The notes: generated by a model not told the origin, from the sequence alone. Shown: positions 1 to 10,338, counted from the stretch's first letter. The stretch is 64,000 nt of DNA from Aerococcus suis (GCF_900176325.1 NZ_FWXK01000004.1:79723-143722), one strand, 5' to 3'. Made by a program: numbers and translations.

Positions 1-578
1 TCTTTAAGGTCTGCACATTCAGCATCTAAATCAACTTGTTTTAATAATGTTTTAATGGCTTCCGCACCCATACCAGCTTGGAATTTATTACCATATTCCG
101 CTTTATTATCACGAAATTCTTTTTCAGATAATAATTGTTTATATTCTAAAGGTGTTTCACCAGGGTCAGTAACCACGTAAGAAGCAAAATAAATCACTTC
201 TTCTAATGACCGTGGACTCATATCTAGAATAAGTCCCATACGACTTGGGATACCTTTAAAGTACCAAGTGTGTGTCACTGGTGTTGCTAATTCTAAGTGA
301 CCCATACGTTCACGACGAACTTTAGCACGTGTCACTTCAACACCACAGCGGTCACAAACGACACCCGCATAGCGGATGCCTTTGTATTTACCACATGAAC
401 ATTCCCAGTCTTTAGTAGGACCAAAGATTCGTTCACAAAATAGACCGTCTTTTTCAGCTTTTAGCGTCCGATAGTTAATCGTTTCTGGTTTCTTAACTTC
501 GCCGTAAGACCAAGAACGAATTTTATCAGGAGATGCTAAACCTATTTTCATACTTTCAAATTTATTTACGTCTACCAA
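1..578 (-). CDS. rpoC: RNA polymerase beta' subunit, N-terminal part (runs off window)
   Basis: This is the 5' end of the beta' subunit gene; about 192 codons lie in the window. The translation carries the beta' zipper and zinc-finger region: [16 protein letters not shown] followed by [20 protein letters not shown], so the C.C...C..C zinc ligands are visible. The start is a TTG (578-576) with GGGAGG eight bases upstream; no ATG lies in this position. It follows rpoB by 34 bp on the same strand, the usual rpoBC operon. Confidence 0.97.
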   Translation of the reverse strand, partial: MVDVNKFESMKIGLASPDKIRSWSYGEVKKPETINYRTLKAEKDGLFCERIFGPTKDWECSCGKYKGIRYAGVVCDRCGVEVTRAKVRRERMGHLELATPVTHTWYFKGIPSRMGLILDMSPRSLEEVIYFASYVVTDPGETPLEYKQLLSEKEFRDNKAEYGNKFQAGMGAEAIKTLLKQVDLDAECADLK

Positions 579-612
579 GGGGCCAACCTCCCTAATTTAA
601 TTCATGCCCTGA

Positions 613-3600
613 CTACTCGTTTACTTGTCGATCAGTTGAAGCTGTTTCCGTTTGATTTGGCGTATCAGCTTCTTGTTCTTTTTCTTCAGCAGGTTTTTCT
701 TCAGCTTTTGGTTTTCCAAAGTTTAATGTGTCTTCATCCATATCACGTAGGTCAATTTCATTGTCATTAATATCTAAGACGCGCATATCAAGACCTAGTG
801 ATTGTAATTCTTTCATCAATACACGGAAGGATTCAGGAACACCTGGACGAGGAATTGGTTCACCTTTAACAATGGCTTCGTGCGTTTGAACACGACCAAC
901 AACGTCATCAGATTTATAGGTTAAGATTTCTTGTAAGGTATAAGCGGCACCGTATGCTTCAAGTGCCCATACCTCCATCTCACCGAAACGTTGTCCACCA
1001 AATTGTGCTTTACCACCTAATGGTTGTTGGGTAACTAATGAGTAAGGTCCAGTTGACCGTGCATGTAATTTATCGTCAACCATATGGGATAGTTTCAAGT
1101 AGTACATCACACCAACAGACACACGGTTGTCAAATGGTTCACCTGTTCGACCATCATAAAGAATGGTTTTCGCATCATCAGCTAATCCCGCTTCTTTGAT
1201 AGTTTCCCAAACATCGTCTTCGTTAGCACCATCAAATACTGGTGTGGCGATATGAATACCTAATTGACGAGCGGCCATACCTAAATGTAACTCTAACACT
1301 TGTCCGATATTCATACGTGAAGGCACCCCTAATGGGTTCAACATGATATCTACTGGTGTTCCGTCTGGTAAGTAAGGCATGTCTTCTTGAGGTAAGATAC
1401 GAGAAACAACCCCTTTGTTACCATGACGACCGGCCATTTTATCCCCAACTTGAATTTTACGTTTTTGGATAATATAAACACGAACTAGCATGCTAACACC
1501 TGGAGACAATTCGTCACCATTTTCACGTAAGAAGACTTTGACATCGCTAACGATACCGTCTCCACCATGAGGAACACGTAATGATGTATCACGTACTTCA
1601 CGCGCTTTTTCACCGAAGATAGCATGTAATAAATGTTCTTCAGCAGTTAGTTCAGTAACGCCTTTTGGTGTCACTTTACCAACTAAAATATCGCCTGATT
1701 TCACTTCAGCACCGACACGGATAATACCGCGTTCATCTAAGTTTTTCAGTGCATCTTCCCCAACATTAGGAATTTCGCGAGTGATTTCTTCAGGTCCTAA
1801 TTTCGTATCACGAGCTTCAGATTCTAACTCATCAATATGAATTGACGTATAAACGTCATCTTTAACTAAACGTTCAGACATAATAACCGCGTCTTCGTAG
1901 TTATAACCATCCCAAGTCATGAAGGCAATCAATGGGTTATTTCCTAAAGCCATTTCACCTTTATCCATTGAAGGTCCATCAGCTAAAATGTCTCCTGCTT
2001 CAACGACTTCACCTTGGTCAACAATTGGTGTTTGGTTATATGATGAACTAGCATTTGACCGGTGATATTTCAATAAGTCATATTTATCTAACGCACCGTC
2101 TTCACGACGAACACGAATTTCACGGCCATCCACATATTCGATTGATCCGCCATGTTTAGCAATCACAGCAGCACCAGAGTCATGAGCATTAATATATTCC
2201 ATACCTGTTCCGACTAATGGAGCAGCTGGTTTTAATAACGGCACGGCTTGACGTTGCATGTTGGCACCCATTAACGCACGGTTTGAGTCGTCGTTTTCTA
2301 AGAATGGGATTGAGGCTGTTGAAACAGAAACTACCTGTTTAGGAGAAACGTCCATGTAGTCAACACGTTCAGGACTTACCTCAATATTTTCTTCAACGTA
2401 ACGAGCCATAACCACATCTTCAGCAAAGGTACCGTCTTCGTTTAATTTAGAGTTCCCTTGGGCGATAACAAATTCGTCTTCTTCATCTGCCGTTAAGTAG
2501 TCGATACGATCAGTTACTTTATGCGTTTTCCAATCAACACGACGATAAGGCGTTTCAATGAATCCAAATTTATTAATTTTGGCATATGAAGATAAACTGT
2601 TAATTAACCCAATGTTTGGTCCCTCAGGTGTTTCTATTGGACACATACGACCATAGTGAGAATAGTGAACGTCACGAACTTCAACCCCTGCACGGTCACG
2701 AGTTAAACCACCAGGACCTAATGCAGATAGACGACGTTTATGTGCTAATTCTCCAAGTGGGTTAGTTTGGTCCATGAATTGAGATAATTGAGATGAACCA
2801 AAGAATTCTTTAATTGCTGCGACTACAGGGCGAATATTTACTAATTGTTGTGGTGTGACTTTATCAACGTCTTGAATAGACATTCTTTCACGTACCACAC
2901 GTTCCATACGAGATAATCCAATTCTAAATTGGTTTTGTAATAATTCACCTACTGAGCGAATACGACGGTTACCTAAGTGGTCAATGTCATCTGTTTTTCC
3001 TAACCCTTCATATAAGTTTAAGAAGTAGTTCAATGACGCAATAATATCCGCAACCGTTAATGATTTTAAGTTTTCATCCGTAATCGCATTACCGATAACA
3101 TTAATCACACGATCAGGGTCTTTTGGTGAAACAATTTTAACAATTTGTAAGTCAAATGGTTCAGGAATAACAGCATCATCATCTGGATGAACTGTTACAG
3201 TATTCAATCCATTAGCTAATGGTTCAGCTAATTTTTCCATCACTTCACGGGTCATTTCTGTCCCTTTTTCAGCTAAAATTTCACCCGTTTCAGGGTCCAC
3301 TAAATTTTCAGCTAATGTTTGATTATATAAACGTGTCCGTAAATCTAGTTTTTTGTTAACTTTGTAACGACCAACATAAGCTAAGTCATAACGACGTGGA
3401 TCGAAGAAACGTGTATTCAATAAGTTACGTGAAGATTCCGCTGTTTTAGGTTCTCCAGGGCGTAAACGATCATAAATTTCTTTTAATGCTTCTTCTGTAC
3501 GTGAGTCAGATAAGTCTTTTTGAACATCTTTTTCTAAGGTTAATTCTAATGTTTCGCTGTCACCAAATAGTTCACGAATTTGATCATCAGAACCGAAACC

Positions 3601-4197
3601 TAACGCACGCATTAAAACCGTCATCGGAATTTTACGCGTCCGGTCAATACGAACATGGGATACTTGTTTCGCATCAGTTTCCATTTCTAACCATGCCCCA
3701 CGGTTAGGGATAATTGTTGAGCCGAATGATTCACGACCATTTTTGTCGACATTATCATGGAAGTAAACACCTGGTGAACGAACTAATTGTGAAACGATAA
3801 CTCGTTCCGCTCCGTTAATGATAAATGTCCCGCTATCAGTCATTAATGGGAAATCACCGAAGAAGACTTCTTGGTCTTTAATTTCACCAGATTCTTTATT
3901 GATTAACCGTAATTTTGCATAAATGGGAGCAGAATAGTTTGTATCTTGTGCTCGTGATTCTGCAATATTATATTTTGGTTCCTTAAATGTATAATCAATT
4001 AACTCTAAAGCTAATTTACCTTGATGGTCTTCGATAGGTGAAATGTCGTGGAACATTTCTTTCATACCTTCTTCTAAGAACCATTTATAAGAGTCTGTTT
4101 GAATTTCAATTAAGTTTGGTAATTCCAATACTTCATTGATTCGTGAATAACTGCGCCGTACACGATGTTTCCCATAGTTGACATTATGTCCAACCAT
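613..4197 (-). CDS. rpoB: RNA polymerase beta subunit
   Basis: Full-length 1194-residue beta subunit. It begins [15 protein letters not shown] and contains the rifampicin-pocket segment [23 protein letters not shown] followed by LSALGPGGL. The positions equal to E. coli Q513, D516, H526 and S531 are the usual sensitive residues (seen in sequence). The C-terminal 35 residues are an acidic Glu/Lys-rich tail, common in Gram-positive beta. The ATG is preceded by GAGAGGTGG. It has its own promoter about 210 bp upstream, separated from the upstream dehydrogenase by a terminator, and is followed by rpoC. Confidence 0.99.
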   Translation of the reverse strand: MVGHNVNYGKHRVRRSYSRINEVLELPNLIEIQTDSYKWFLEEGMKEMFHDISPIEDHQGKLALELIDYTFKEPKYNIAESRAQDTNYSAPIYAKLRLINKESGEIKDQEVFFGDFPLMTDSGTFIINGAERVIVSQLVRSPGVYFHDNVDKNGRESFGSTIIPNRGAWLEMETDAKQVSHVRIDRTRKIPMTVLMRALGFGSDDQIRELFGDSETLELTLEKDVQKDLSDSRTEEALKEIYDRLRPGEPKTAESSRNLLNTRFFDPRRYDLAYVGRYKVNKKLDLRTRLYNQTLAENLVDPETGEILAEKGTEMTREVMEKLAEPLANGLNTVTVHPDDDAVIPEPFDLQIVKIVSPKDPDRVINVIGNAITDENLKSLTVADIIASLNYFLNLYEGLGKTDDIDHLGNRRIRSVGELLQNQFRIGLSRMERVVRERMSIQDVDKVTPQQLVNIRPVVAAIKEFFGSSQLSQFMDQTNPLGELAHKRRLSALGPGGLTRDRAGVEVRDVHYSHYGRMCPIETPEGPNIGLINSLSSYAKINKFGFIETPYRRVDWKTHKVTDRIDYLTADEEDEFVIAQGNSKLNEDGTFAEDVVMARYVEENIEVSPERVDYMDVSPKQVVSVSTASIPFLENDDSNRALMGANMQRQAVPLLKPAAPLVGTGMEYINAHDSGAAVIAKHGGSIEYVDGREIRVRREDGALDKYDLLKYHRSNASSSYNQTPIVDQGEVVEAGDILADGPSMDKGEMALGNNPLIAFMTWDGYNYEDAVIMSERLVKDDVYTSIHIDELESEARDTKLGPEEITREIPNVGEDALKNLDERGIIRVGAEVKSGDILVGKVTPKGVTELTAEEHLLHAIFGEKAREVRDTSLRVPHGGDGIVSDVKVFLRENGDELSPGVSMLVRVYIIQKRKIQVGDKMAGRHGNKGVVSRILPQEDMPYLPDGTPVDIMLNPLGVPSRMNIGQVLELHLGMAARQLGIHIATPVFDGANEDDVWETIKEAGLADDAKTILYDGRTGEPFDNRVSVGVMYYLKLSHMVDDKLHARSTGPYSLVTQQPLGGKAQFGGQRFGEMEVWALEAYGAAYTLQEILTYKSDDVVGRVQTHEAIVKGEPIPRPGVPESFRVLMKELQSLGLDMRVLDINDNEIDLRDMDEDTLNFGKPKAEEKPAEEKEQEADTPNQTETASTDRQVNE

Positions 4198-4240
4198 AAC
4201 TAGCCACCTCTCTAAGATTTCCCAAGATTAGAATTTCATT

Positions 4241-4287
4241 AAAATTCAGTAATTTTTTGATTAATTTTGTGATTTATACTGAATTTT
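4241..4287 (-). repeat. 11-bp inverted repeat in the rpoB leader
   Basis: AAAATTCAGTA (4241-4251) and its exact complement (4277-4287) are separated by 25 bp. It would form an A/U-rich stem in the rpoB 5' UTR about 45 bases before the start codon. There is no U-tract directly after it, so it is not an obvious terminator. Function unknown. Confidence 0.6.
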
Positions 4288-4406
4288 AGGCAAAAAAAAG
4301 ACAAAAGAATCGACAAAAACTTGCCATTTTTCTTTTGTATTTCCATAAATAGCATCCGGACAATATTTCGGAGCTGTTTATATTTCAAAGTTTGTATCAA
4401 TTAAAC

Positions 4407-4435
4407 ATATTACACACTTTTCACGTTCTTGTCAA
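4407..4435 (-). promoter_or_regulatory. rpoB promoter
   Basis: On the minus strand TTGACA (4435-4430), a 17-bp spacer and TAATAT (4412-4407). It lies just past the terminator of the upstream gene and predicts a 5' UTR of about 200 nt for rpoBC. Confidence 0.85.
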
Positions 4436-4444
4436 CTCTTATTC

Positions 4445-4478
4445 TCAAATAAAAAAGGAGACTATATTACTAGTCTCC
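4445..4478 (-). terminator. Rho-independent terminator after the broken dehydrogenase
   Basis: Perfect 8-bp stem GGAGACTA/TAGTCTCC with a 6-nt loop, followed on the minus strand by TTTTTTATTT. It separates the dehydrogenase transcript from rpoB. Confidence 0.93.
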
Positions 4479-4495
4479 TCTAAGAATCCAATCAA

Positions 4496-6304
4496 TTAAA
4501 GGTTCCATTCACGATCAATGGTTTCACCATCGCGATATTCATATAATCCCATACCAGTTTCTTGCCCTAACTCACCAGCTTTCTCGAGTCTTTCAAGTAA
4601 GGCTAAGGCTTTTTCATCAGCTTCTAGACTAGTGTTTGCATAATGAGCTAAGTAAATGTTATATAACGTCCGTATGCCAACACGATCAATCGCTTGGCAT
4701 GGACCATATGGAATATTACGTCCTACTTTCCAAGCAAGATCGATATCTCTTGGTGTCGCTACACCGGTTGCTAATAATTGAATAGCACCACGTAAGAAAG
4801 GAATAAATAACGTATTTAGAATATATCCTGGTTGTTCTTTGTATAGCGAAATGACCATCATTCCCATAGCATCTGTAAATGATTGAACGTCTTTGAACAC
4901 TTCATCATCCGTTAATTCTGTTTTCATGACCTCACCGGTATTTTTAAGCCAAATATGATTTACAAAATGCAAGGCTAAGAATTTTTCTGGGCGACCTGTT
5001 TCATGCATAAACGCACTTGGCGCTAAAGTAGAACTATTTGTTAATAGCACCGTATGTTCAGGTAAATAACGTTGAATATCATTATAGAATTGTTTTTTAA
5101 TTGCCATCGTTTCAGGCACAGCTTCAATCACTAGATCTGTATGACTAAATGCTTCTTCCATATTAGCAGTATAGGTAATACGATCAGCAGCTGCCCTTGC
5201 TTCGTCAGGGTCCGCATCAACATCACGAACAACTAAAGGAATATATGATTCCACACGTTTTTTTGCGGCGTCAATCGTCTCTTCAGAAATATCATATTGA
5301 ATCGTGTCAAAGCCAAAACGCGCGATTTGATAAGCAATTTGGCTACCTAACACGCCTCCGCCGGCAACTGTCACCGTATGGTATGGATGACTATGTTGTT
5401 TATACGCTGGATCATTATCGAAAAAGTCCGCTTGTCGATATTCAGGATTAGGATAAGTATAGAACCCTTTACCATCTACAATACCACGTCGACCGTCATC
5501 TCGACGTTTTTTCATCATATCGACAAATTTTGCCCGCCATTTTTGGTCTGGGTTGGCTTCGGCTAACCCTTCACTTGACGCAATCACTGTATCTAATCCA
5601 ATTAAATCTTGAACACCTATTGGTCCGGTATGGTCTTCTGCACCAGCCATCCATGTTTTATCAATATCTTCTGGAGTGGCGATTCCATCTGCTAGTAATT
5701 GTTGAGATCCTTCTAGCCAAGGAATGAGTAAACTGTTCAATAGATATCCTGGACGTTCTTTATGAGCCACAACAGGTGTCATTTTCATATCATGCGCAAA
5801 ATCAACCATTTGCTCTACAATTTCAGAATTTGTTTTGCTAGTTCCCATGACCTCTACAATGGGTTTTTCCCAAACAGGGTTAGAGAAGTGTAATCCTACA
5901 TATTTTTCTGGGCGTCCAGTAAATGCCATTAATTGACTAGGTAATAGCCCAGAAGTATTCGTTCCAAAAATGGTTTTGTCTGGTGCCGCTTCACCAAATT
6001 CTTGATAAAACGCTTTTTTAATTTCAAAATTTTCCGTAATGGATTCAATAACTAAATCAGCATCTTCAGTCGCCATATGAGCATCATCTGTATACGTAAT
6101 TTGCCCAGCAATTTTTTGCGCTTCCTCTTCAGAAATCCCTTTAAACAATGCGTAACCTTGAGCATTTTTAATCATCTTATCTTTAGCTAATTGAATGGCT
6201 TAGTCATTAATCTCATAAACGGTGACATGGTATTGATTGGCAGCAATTTGATAAGCAATTTGGCTTCCTAAAACACCGCCGCCAGCAACTGTAATATTTT
6301 TCAC
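4496..6304 (-). pseudogene. Tandem 3-hydroxyacyl-CoA dehydrogenase, interrupted by an in-frame TAA
   Basis: The reading frame starts at GTG 6304 (AAGGAG nine bases upstream) and encodes a Rossmann fold (VAGGGVLGSQIAYQIA). It then meets TAA at codon 35 (6202-6200) and continues in the same frame for 559 codons. A second Rossmann motif, GGGVLGSQIA, occurs near codon 315, so the protein is two 3-hydroxyacyl-CoA dehydrogenase units in tandem, about 602 residues. Aligning the units places the stop where the second copy has Glu (YDISEET versus YEIND-stop), consistent with GAA to TAA. The internal ATG 6175 has no good ribosome site and would lack the first NAD-binding motif. Family members oxidise 3-hydroxyacyl-CoA or L-carnitine. 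The betaine/carnitine-type transporter next door makes a quaternary-amine substrate conceivable, but this is inference. Confidence 0.85.
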
Positions 6305-6350
6305 AATATAACACTCCTTCAGTCTATTTGCGAGACAATATTAATTATCA

Positions 6351-6396
6351 GTAACCGATTCCATATTAGTGAAAATATTCACAGGAAATCGGTTAC
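6351..6396 (-). promoter_or_regulatory. Nested dyad at the predicted 5' end of the dehydrogenase mRNA
   Basis: GTAACCGAT (6351-6359) pairs exactly with ATCGGTTAC (6388-6396), and an inner palindrome GTGAA-aata-TTCAC occupies 6369-6382. With the promoter at 6401-6429 the transcript would begin at or inside this stem. It could be an operator at +1 or a 5' stabilising hairpin. Confidence 0.55.
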
Positions 6397-6400
6397 ATAC

Positions 6401-6429
6401 ATTATGACATGTCACATAATAACTTACAA
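6401..6429 (-). promoter_or_regulatory. Dehydrogenase promoter with palindrome in the spacer
   Basis: Minus strand TTGTAA (6429-6424), 17-bp spacer, CATAAT (6406-6401). The spacer and -10 contain the perfect 10-bp palindrome TGACATGTCA (6405-6414) within a wider imperfect dyad that resembles a CRP/FNR-type site. This suggests a repressor or CRP-family site; unproven. Confidence 0.5.
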
Positions 6430-6463
6430 ATGATATACTCCTTATTTAAAAAAAATATAAGAA

Positions 6464-6501
6464 AATAAAAAAGAGCTTAGATTTTTCATCTAAGCCCTTT
6501 T
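6464..6501 (-). terminator. Terminator of the betaine transporter operon
   Basis: Stem AAGAGCTTAGAT (6471-6482) with ATCTAAGCCCTT (6488-6499), one G-U pair, followed on the minus strand by a T-rich run. It ends the three-gene ABC operon. Confidence 0.9.
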
Positions 6502-6515
6502 CGTTCAATAGCTTT

Positions 6516-7397
6516 TTATTCAGCAACCCAAGCTTCCACTTTATCTTGGTTATTATCTACCCAATCACGGGCTGCTTGTTGAGGATCTTTACCGTCATGG
6601 ATATCGACCATAACAGATTCCATATCTTCAAGATCCCATTCAAATTGATCAAGGATTTGGTAAGCACGTGGGTTATCTTCTTTCAATCCTTCACGTACCA
6701 TCGTATGGATTTCTTCTCCATCGCCAAAGATTCCTTTAGGATCATCTAAATATTTTAAGTCATATTTTTGGAATTTCCAGTGTGGAGACCAACCAGTAAC
6801 CACAATTTCATCTTTGTTATCAATCGCTTGTCCTAAAGCGGTAGCCATTGCACCACTTGAACTAGATTCTAATGACCAATCAGATAAGTTAGGATATTCT
6901 TCTAATGCTTTTTCAGTCGCATTCATAACCCCTGCACCTGGTTCAATACCAGTAATTTTTTTACCAGCTTCATCTGTTAAGTCTTCGATGCTATTAACAT
7001 CTTCCATATAAGTTGGTACAACTAAACCAGTAATGGCACCTTCTAAGTTTTTACCTAAGTCTTCCATTTGGTCGCCATACTCATCGAATTGTTCACCGTG
7101 AGTTAATGGTAACCAAGCACCTACCATACCATCAGCTTCACCGTTAGCAACTGCTTGCCACATAACGGCATTATCTAATGGAATGACATTCACATTGAAA
7201 CCTTCATCTTTTAGAACTTCAGCAATAACGTGTGTTGAGGCAACCTCAGTATCCCATTCAACGTATGATAGTGTCACAGTTCCACCTTCATTTGAATCAC
7301 CGCCGAAATTAGCAGTTGATTCAAAAGCTCCAGCACTACCAAATGTTAAGGCTAAACCGAGAATCGCAATTAATCCAAGGACTATTTTCTTAAACAA
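6516..7397 (-). CDS. gbuC: Glycine betaine/carnitine ABC transporter, substrate-binding protein
   Basis: 293-residue OpuAC-type binding protein, captured extracellularly for osmoprotectant uptake. After an N-terminal hydrophobic stretch (residues 4-24) come VEWDTEVASTHVIAEVL and W-rich segments (GAWLPLTHGEQ, VVTGWSPHWKFQKYDLKYLDD) whose aromatic residues form the betaine-binding cage in this family. Unlike most Gram-positive binding proteins it has no lipobox cysteine: the hydrophobic segment ends FGSAGAFES, so signal peptidase I cleavage or retention as a membrane anchor is possible. Last gene of the ATPase-permease-binding protein operon, 20 bp after the permease. Confidence 0.93.
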   Translation of the reverse strand: MFKKIVLGLIAILGLALTFGSAGAFESTANFGGDSNEGGTVTLSYVEWDTEVASTHVIAEVLKDEGFNVNVIPLDNAVMWQAVANGEADGMVGAWLPLTHGEQFDEYGDQMEDLGKNLEGAITGLVVPTYMEDVNSIEDLTDEAGKKITGIEPGAGVMNATEKALEEYPNLSDWSLESSSSGAMATALGQAIDNKDEIVVTGWSPHWKFQKYDLKYLDDPKGIFGDGEEIHTMVREGLKEDNPRAYQILDQFEWDLEDMESVMVDIHDGKDPQQAARDWVDNNQDKVEAWVAE

Positions 7398-7417
7398 AAT
7401 GACTCCCCCTTTTTACC

Positions 7418-8272
7418 TTAATGTTTTTTGTCGCGTGCTAAGGCTTGTGTTAAGCGGTCAATTACAATCGCTAACACCACAATACCTAAACCAGAAACAA
7501 ATCCAGTACCAACTTCAGCACGTTGTAATGATGATAATACTTGACGACCTAAACCAGGCGCTCCGATCATTGATCCAATAACAACCATTGATAGAGCTAA
7601 CATTGTCGTTTGGTTAACACCGGCCATAATAGTTGATTTCGCTAATGGTAGCTCCACTTTGAATAGTTTTTGTGGACCACTACTACCAAACGAATCCGCT
7701 GCTTCAATTAACTCATTAGAAATTTGACGAATTCCTAAATCAGTAAAGCGTACTGTTGGTGGTAGTGAGAAGATAACTGAGGCAAACACCCCAGGAACAA
7801 CTCCGATACCAAAGAACGCTACCGCTGGAATTAAGTAAACGAAAGCAGGCATTGTCTGCATAAAGTCAAGAATTGGTTTTAGAATCGCATGAGCGACCTC
7901 TGACTTCGCTGATAAGATTCCTAGTGGTACCCCAATAATGATAGAGACTAAACTAGAAACTAAAATCAAGGAAATAGTATTTAGCATTTCAGACCATAAA
8001 CCTTGGTTTAAAACATATCCGAAACCAATTAAAACGAAGACAGGTAGTCCCCATTTTTTCTCACTCGCAAAATACGCTAATACTGCGATTAAAACGATAA
8101 ATAAAGCAGGTGGTGCAATTGATAGGATACTTGTTAATCCATCAATTAATGTTTGTCCGATTGTTTGTAAAACATCAAACATACCACCTAATGTTTGTGT
8201 TAACCAATCGGTTGCAGCTTCTACCCAGTCAGCTACTGGGAAATGTGGCACAATTGCAAATAGGCTATTCAT
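7418..8272 (-). CDS. gbuB: Glycine betaine/carnitine ABC transporter, permease
   Basis: OpuAB/ProW-type permease of 284 residues with five to six hydrophobic segments and the binding-protein-dependent transport signature around ELIEAADSFGSSGPQKLFKVELP. I chose ATG 8272, preceded by GAGGGGG, rather than the GTG five codons earlier. The ATG overlaps the ATPase stop by 8 nt, which suggests translational coupling. Middle gene of the operon. Confidence 0.93.
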   Translation of the reverse strand: MNSLFAIVPHFPVADWVEAATDWLTQTLGGMFDVLQTIGQTLIDGLTSILSIAPPALFIVLIAVLAYFASEKKWGLPVFVLIGFGYVLNQGLWSEMLNTISLILVSSLVSIIIGVPLGILSAKSEVAHAILKPILDFMQTMPAFVYLIPAVAFFGIGVVPGVFASVIFSLPPTVRFTDLGIRQISNELIEAADSFGSSGPQKLFKVELPLAKSTIMAGVNQTTMLALSMVVIGSMIGAPGLGRQVLSSLQRAEVGTGFVSGLGIVVLAIVIDRLTQALARDKKH

Positions 8273-9479
8273 TATTTTCCCCCTCACTTACTAAGCTATT
8301 AACTAACATTTTCGGACTAATAATTCCACGTAATTTATTGTCATCATCAACAACAGATACTGGCATGTAAGCATGATTAATGACATCATAAATTTCATTA
8401 ATTGTCGTATCTAATTTAACGACAGGTTGATCCGTACGCATAATATCTTCAACATCGATACGTTTTGTTTGTTCATGTTTTTGAATCAATTGAATGGCAT
8501 CAATTTCACGAACGTAACCACGTAAATGACGTTCACTATCAGTCACTAAGATGAATGAATAATCTTCTTGTTGCATCCGACGTAAGGCCATACGAGCCCC
8601 TTCTTTGTCAGAATTTAAGACAACTGCTGGACGATCCATCGCGTGTTCAGCTGTTAATACTTTAGAACGGTCAACATTTTCAACGAAACGTTCAACATAT
8701 CCATTCGCAGGGTTTTGTAAAATTTCTTCCCCTGTTCCGACTTGGACAATTTCCCCATCTTTCATTAAGGCAATGCGATCACCAATACGTAGGGCTTCAT
8801 CTAAATCGTGAGTGATGAAGACAATCGTTTTATTCATTTTTTCTTGCATTTCAACTAATTCATCTTGCATATCACGACGAATTAATGGGTCAAGTGCTGA
8901 AAAAGCTTCGTCCATTAAAATAATTTCGGCATCGTTAGCTAGCGCACGTGCTAAACCAACCCGTTGTTGCATACCACCTGATAATTGGTCAGGATATTGA
9001 TCGACGTAAGCCCCTAAACCAGCATTTTCTAATGCTTTTGTCGCAGCTTTTTTACGTTCGTCTTTATCTTTTCCTTTGATTTCTAATCCATATTCGGTAT
9101 TCTCTAAAATTGTTCTATGTGGGAATAAACCAAAGTTTTGGAATACCATATTTACTTTATTACGACGAATATCACGAAGGTTTTCTTTAGAAGCATGAGT
9201 GACGTCATCGCCATCAATATATACCGTTCCCAGTGTTGGTTCAATTAAACGGTTAAGCATCCGTAACATCGTTGATTTTCCAGAACCAGAAAGTCCCATG
9301 ACAACGAATGTTTCTCCTTCATGAATATCTAAGTTGGCGTTATTAACCCCAACTGTCGCACCGGTTTCTTTTACAATTTCTTCTTTTGAATGATTGTCAT
9401 TTAACATTGTTTTTGCTTTTTCGATAGCTTGACGGCTACCAAAAATTTTCGACAAGTTTTCTATTTTAATAGAAGCCAT
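8265..9479 (-). CDS. gbuA: Glycine betaine/carnitine ABC transporter, ATPase with CBS domains
   Basis: 404-residue ATPase of the OpuAA/GbuA class. Walker A GLSGSGKST is at 62-70, the signature LSGGMQQRVG and Walker B ILMDEAFSALDP follow, and two CBS repeats fill roughly 275-395 (one contains PVSVVDDDNKLRGIIS). In OpuA-type systems the CBS pair gates transport by ionic strength or c-di-AMP. ATG 9479 is chosen because AAGGAGG lies five bases upstream; the TTG five codons earlier has none. First gene of the operon. Confidence 0.95.
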   Translation of the reverse strand: MASIKIENLSKIFGSRQAIEKAKTMLNDNHSKEEIVKETGATVGVNNANLDIHEGETFVVMGLSGSGKSTMLRMLNRLIEPTLGTVYIDGDDVTHASKENLRDIRRNKVNMVFQNFGLFPHRTILENTEYGLEIKGKDKDERKKAATKALENAGLGAYVDQYPDQLSGGMQQRVGLARALANDAEIILMDEAFSALDPLIRRDMQDELVEMQEKMNKTIVFITHDLDEALRIGDRIALMKDGEIVQVGTGEEILQNPANGYVERFVENVDRSKVLTAEHAMDRPAVVLNSDKEGARMALRRMQQEDYSFILVTDSERHLRGYVREIDAIQLIQKHEQTKRIDVEDIMRTDQPVVKLDTTINEIYDVINHAYMPVSVVDDDNKLRGIISPKMLVNSLVSEGENNE

Positions 9480-9517
9480 ATTCTCCTCCTTCAAAAAAGT
9501 TATCTACTCTATCTTCC

Positions 9518-9546
9518 AATATATCAAAAAAACTGGACTGTCCCAA
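9518..9546 (-). promoter_or_regulatory. Candidate promoter of the betaine transporter operon
   Basis: Minus strand TTGGGA (9546-9541), 17 bp, TATATT (9523-9518), about 40 bp before the ATPase start. The -35 box is weak (4 of 6). Confidence 0.5.
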
Positions 9547-9650
9547 CCTTAAACCCTTTTCATTGTTCGGAAATTACTGAACACTCATCTATGTCTCCTA
9601 ATCGAATGGTGATGAAAACAGTAATGAAAACGATTGATACCAGCATTTTC

Positions 9651-9672
9651 ATAAATACAATTTTGTATTTAT
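9651..9672. repeat. 22-bp perfect palindrome upstream of the betaine transporter
   Basis: ATAAATACAA-tt-TTGTATTTAT, two 10-bp arms with a 2-bp centre. It lies between the stop of the methyltransferase gene and the transporter promoter. It may be an operator for osmoprotectant control or part of an AT-rich transcription end; no further evidence. Confidence 0.5.
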
Positions 9673-9708
9673 AGTTTTTGCTGATTCTCAAAAGTTATCA
9701 TTCATAAA

Positions 9709-10338
9709 TCATAATATGTCATCATTAGTTTTAACACTTTGTAAAATCCAATAGCCCTTATTCCGAGTCAGCTCTTCAACATTGCCAAAAATTTGCGTCA
9801 TTTTTTTCTTGGCGCTTGGTGCTCCTTGTTTCTTTTGAATAACAATCGTTAATGTGCCATTAGAAACTAAATGATTGTAAGCTTCTTCAATAATACGATG
9901 CACCACTTTTTTCCCTGCTCGAATCGGAGGATTGGAAATCACATGATTAAAATCTGTCTCTGTCACTTGATCATAACCATCAGAAGTATAAATAGAGACA
10001 TTTTCAATCGCATTTTTTTGAGCATTTTGCTTAGCTAATTCCAAAGCACGCTCACTAATATCGACTAAGTGAAACTCTTGGTTAGGGTGTGTTTTAGCCA
10101 GCGAGAGACCCATAGCACCATAGCCGCAACCAACATCTAATATTTTTTTATCTTGATTGGTAATAACGCGACAATCATCTAAAGCTCCTAACAGTGTCCG
10201 AGATCCAAAATCAATCGCATCGCGTGAGAAAACTCCACTATCTGTTTGAAAAGATAGCGTCTGATCTAAGTAGTTAAATGAAATGGTTTGATAGTCATGT
10301 TCCAATGTATGATTATCTTCAAAATATTGATGTGCCAT
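9709..10338 (-). CDS. rsmC: RsmC-like 16S rRNA guanine methyltransferase (YbxB)
   Basis: Class I SAM-dependent methyltransferase of 209 residues. Motif I ILDVGCGYGAMGLSLA, the motif II acidic residue in HLVDISERALELAKQNA and the N6/N2 amine-methyltransferase signature SNPPIRAG are visible. The family methylates G1207 of 16S rRNA. ATG 10338 is chosen for its AAGGAGG; the longer frame start has no ribosome site. In Bacillus the same gene (ybxB) sits between rplL and rpoB. Here it still follows rplL, but rpoB has been displaced by about 5 kb. Confidence 0.92.
   Translation of the reverse strand: MAHQYFEDNHTLEHDYQTISFNYLDQTLSFQTDSGVFSRDAIDFGSRTLLGALDDCRVITNQDKKILDVGCGYGAMGLSLAKTHPNQEFHLVDISERALELAKQNAQKNAIENVSIYTSDGYDQVTETDFNHVISNPPIRAGKKVVHRIIEEAYNHLVSNGTLTIVIQKKQGAPSAKKKMTQIFGNVEELTRNKGYWILQSVKTNDDIL

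Noticed and set aside
6200..6202. Selenocysteine or programmed read-through at the dehydrogenase stop
   Set aside because: The codon is TAA, not TGA, and there is no selenocysteine element; simple nonsense mutation is more economical.
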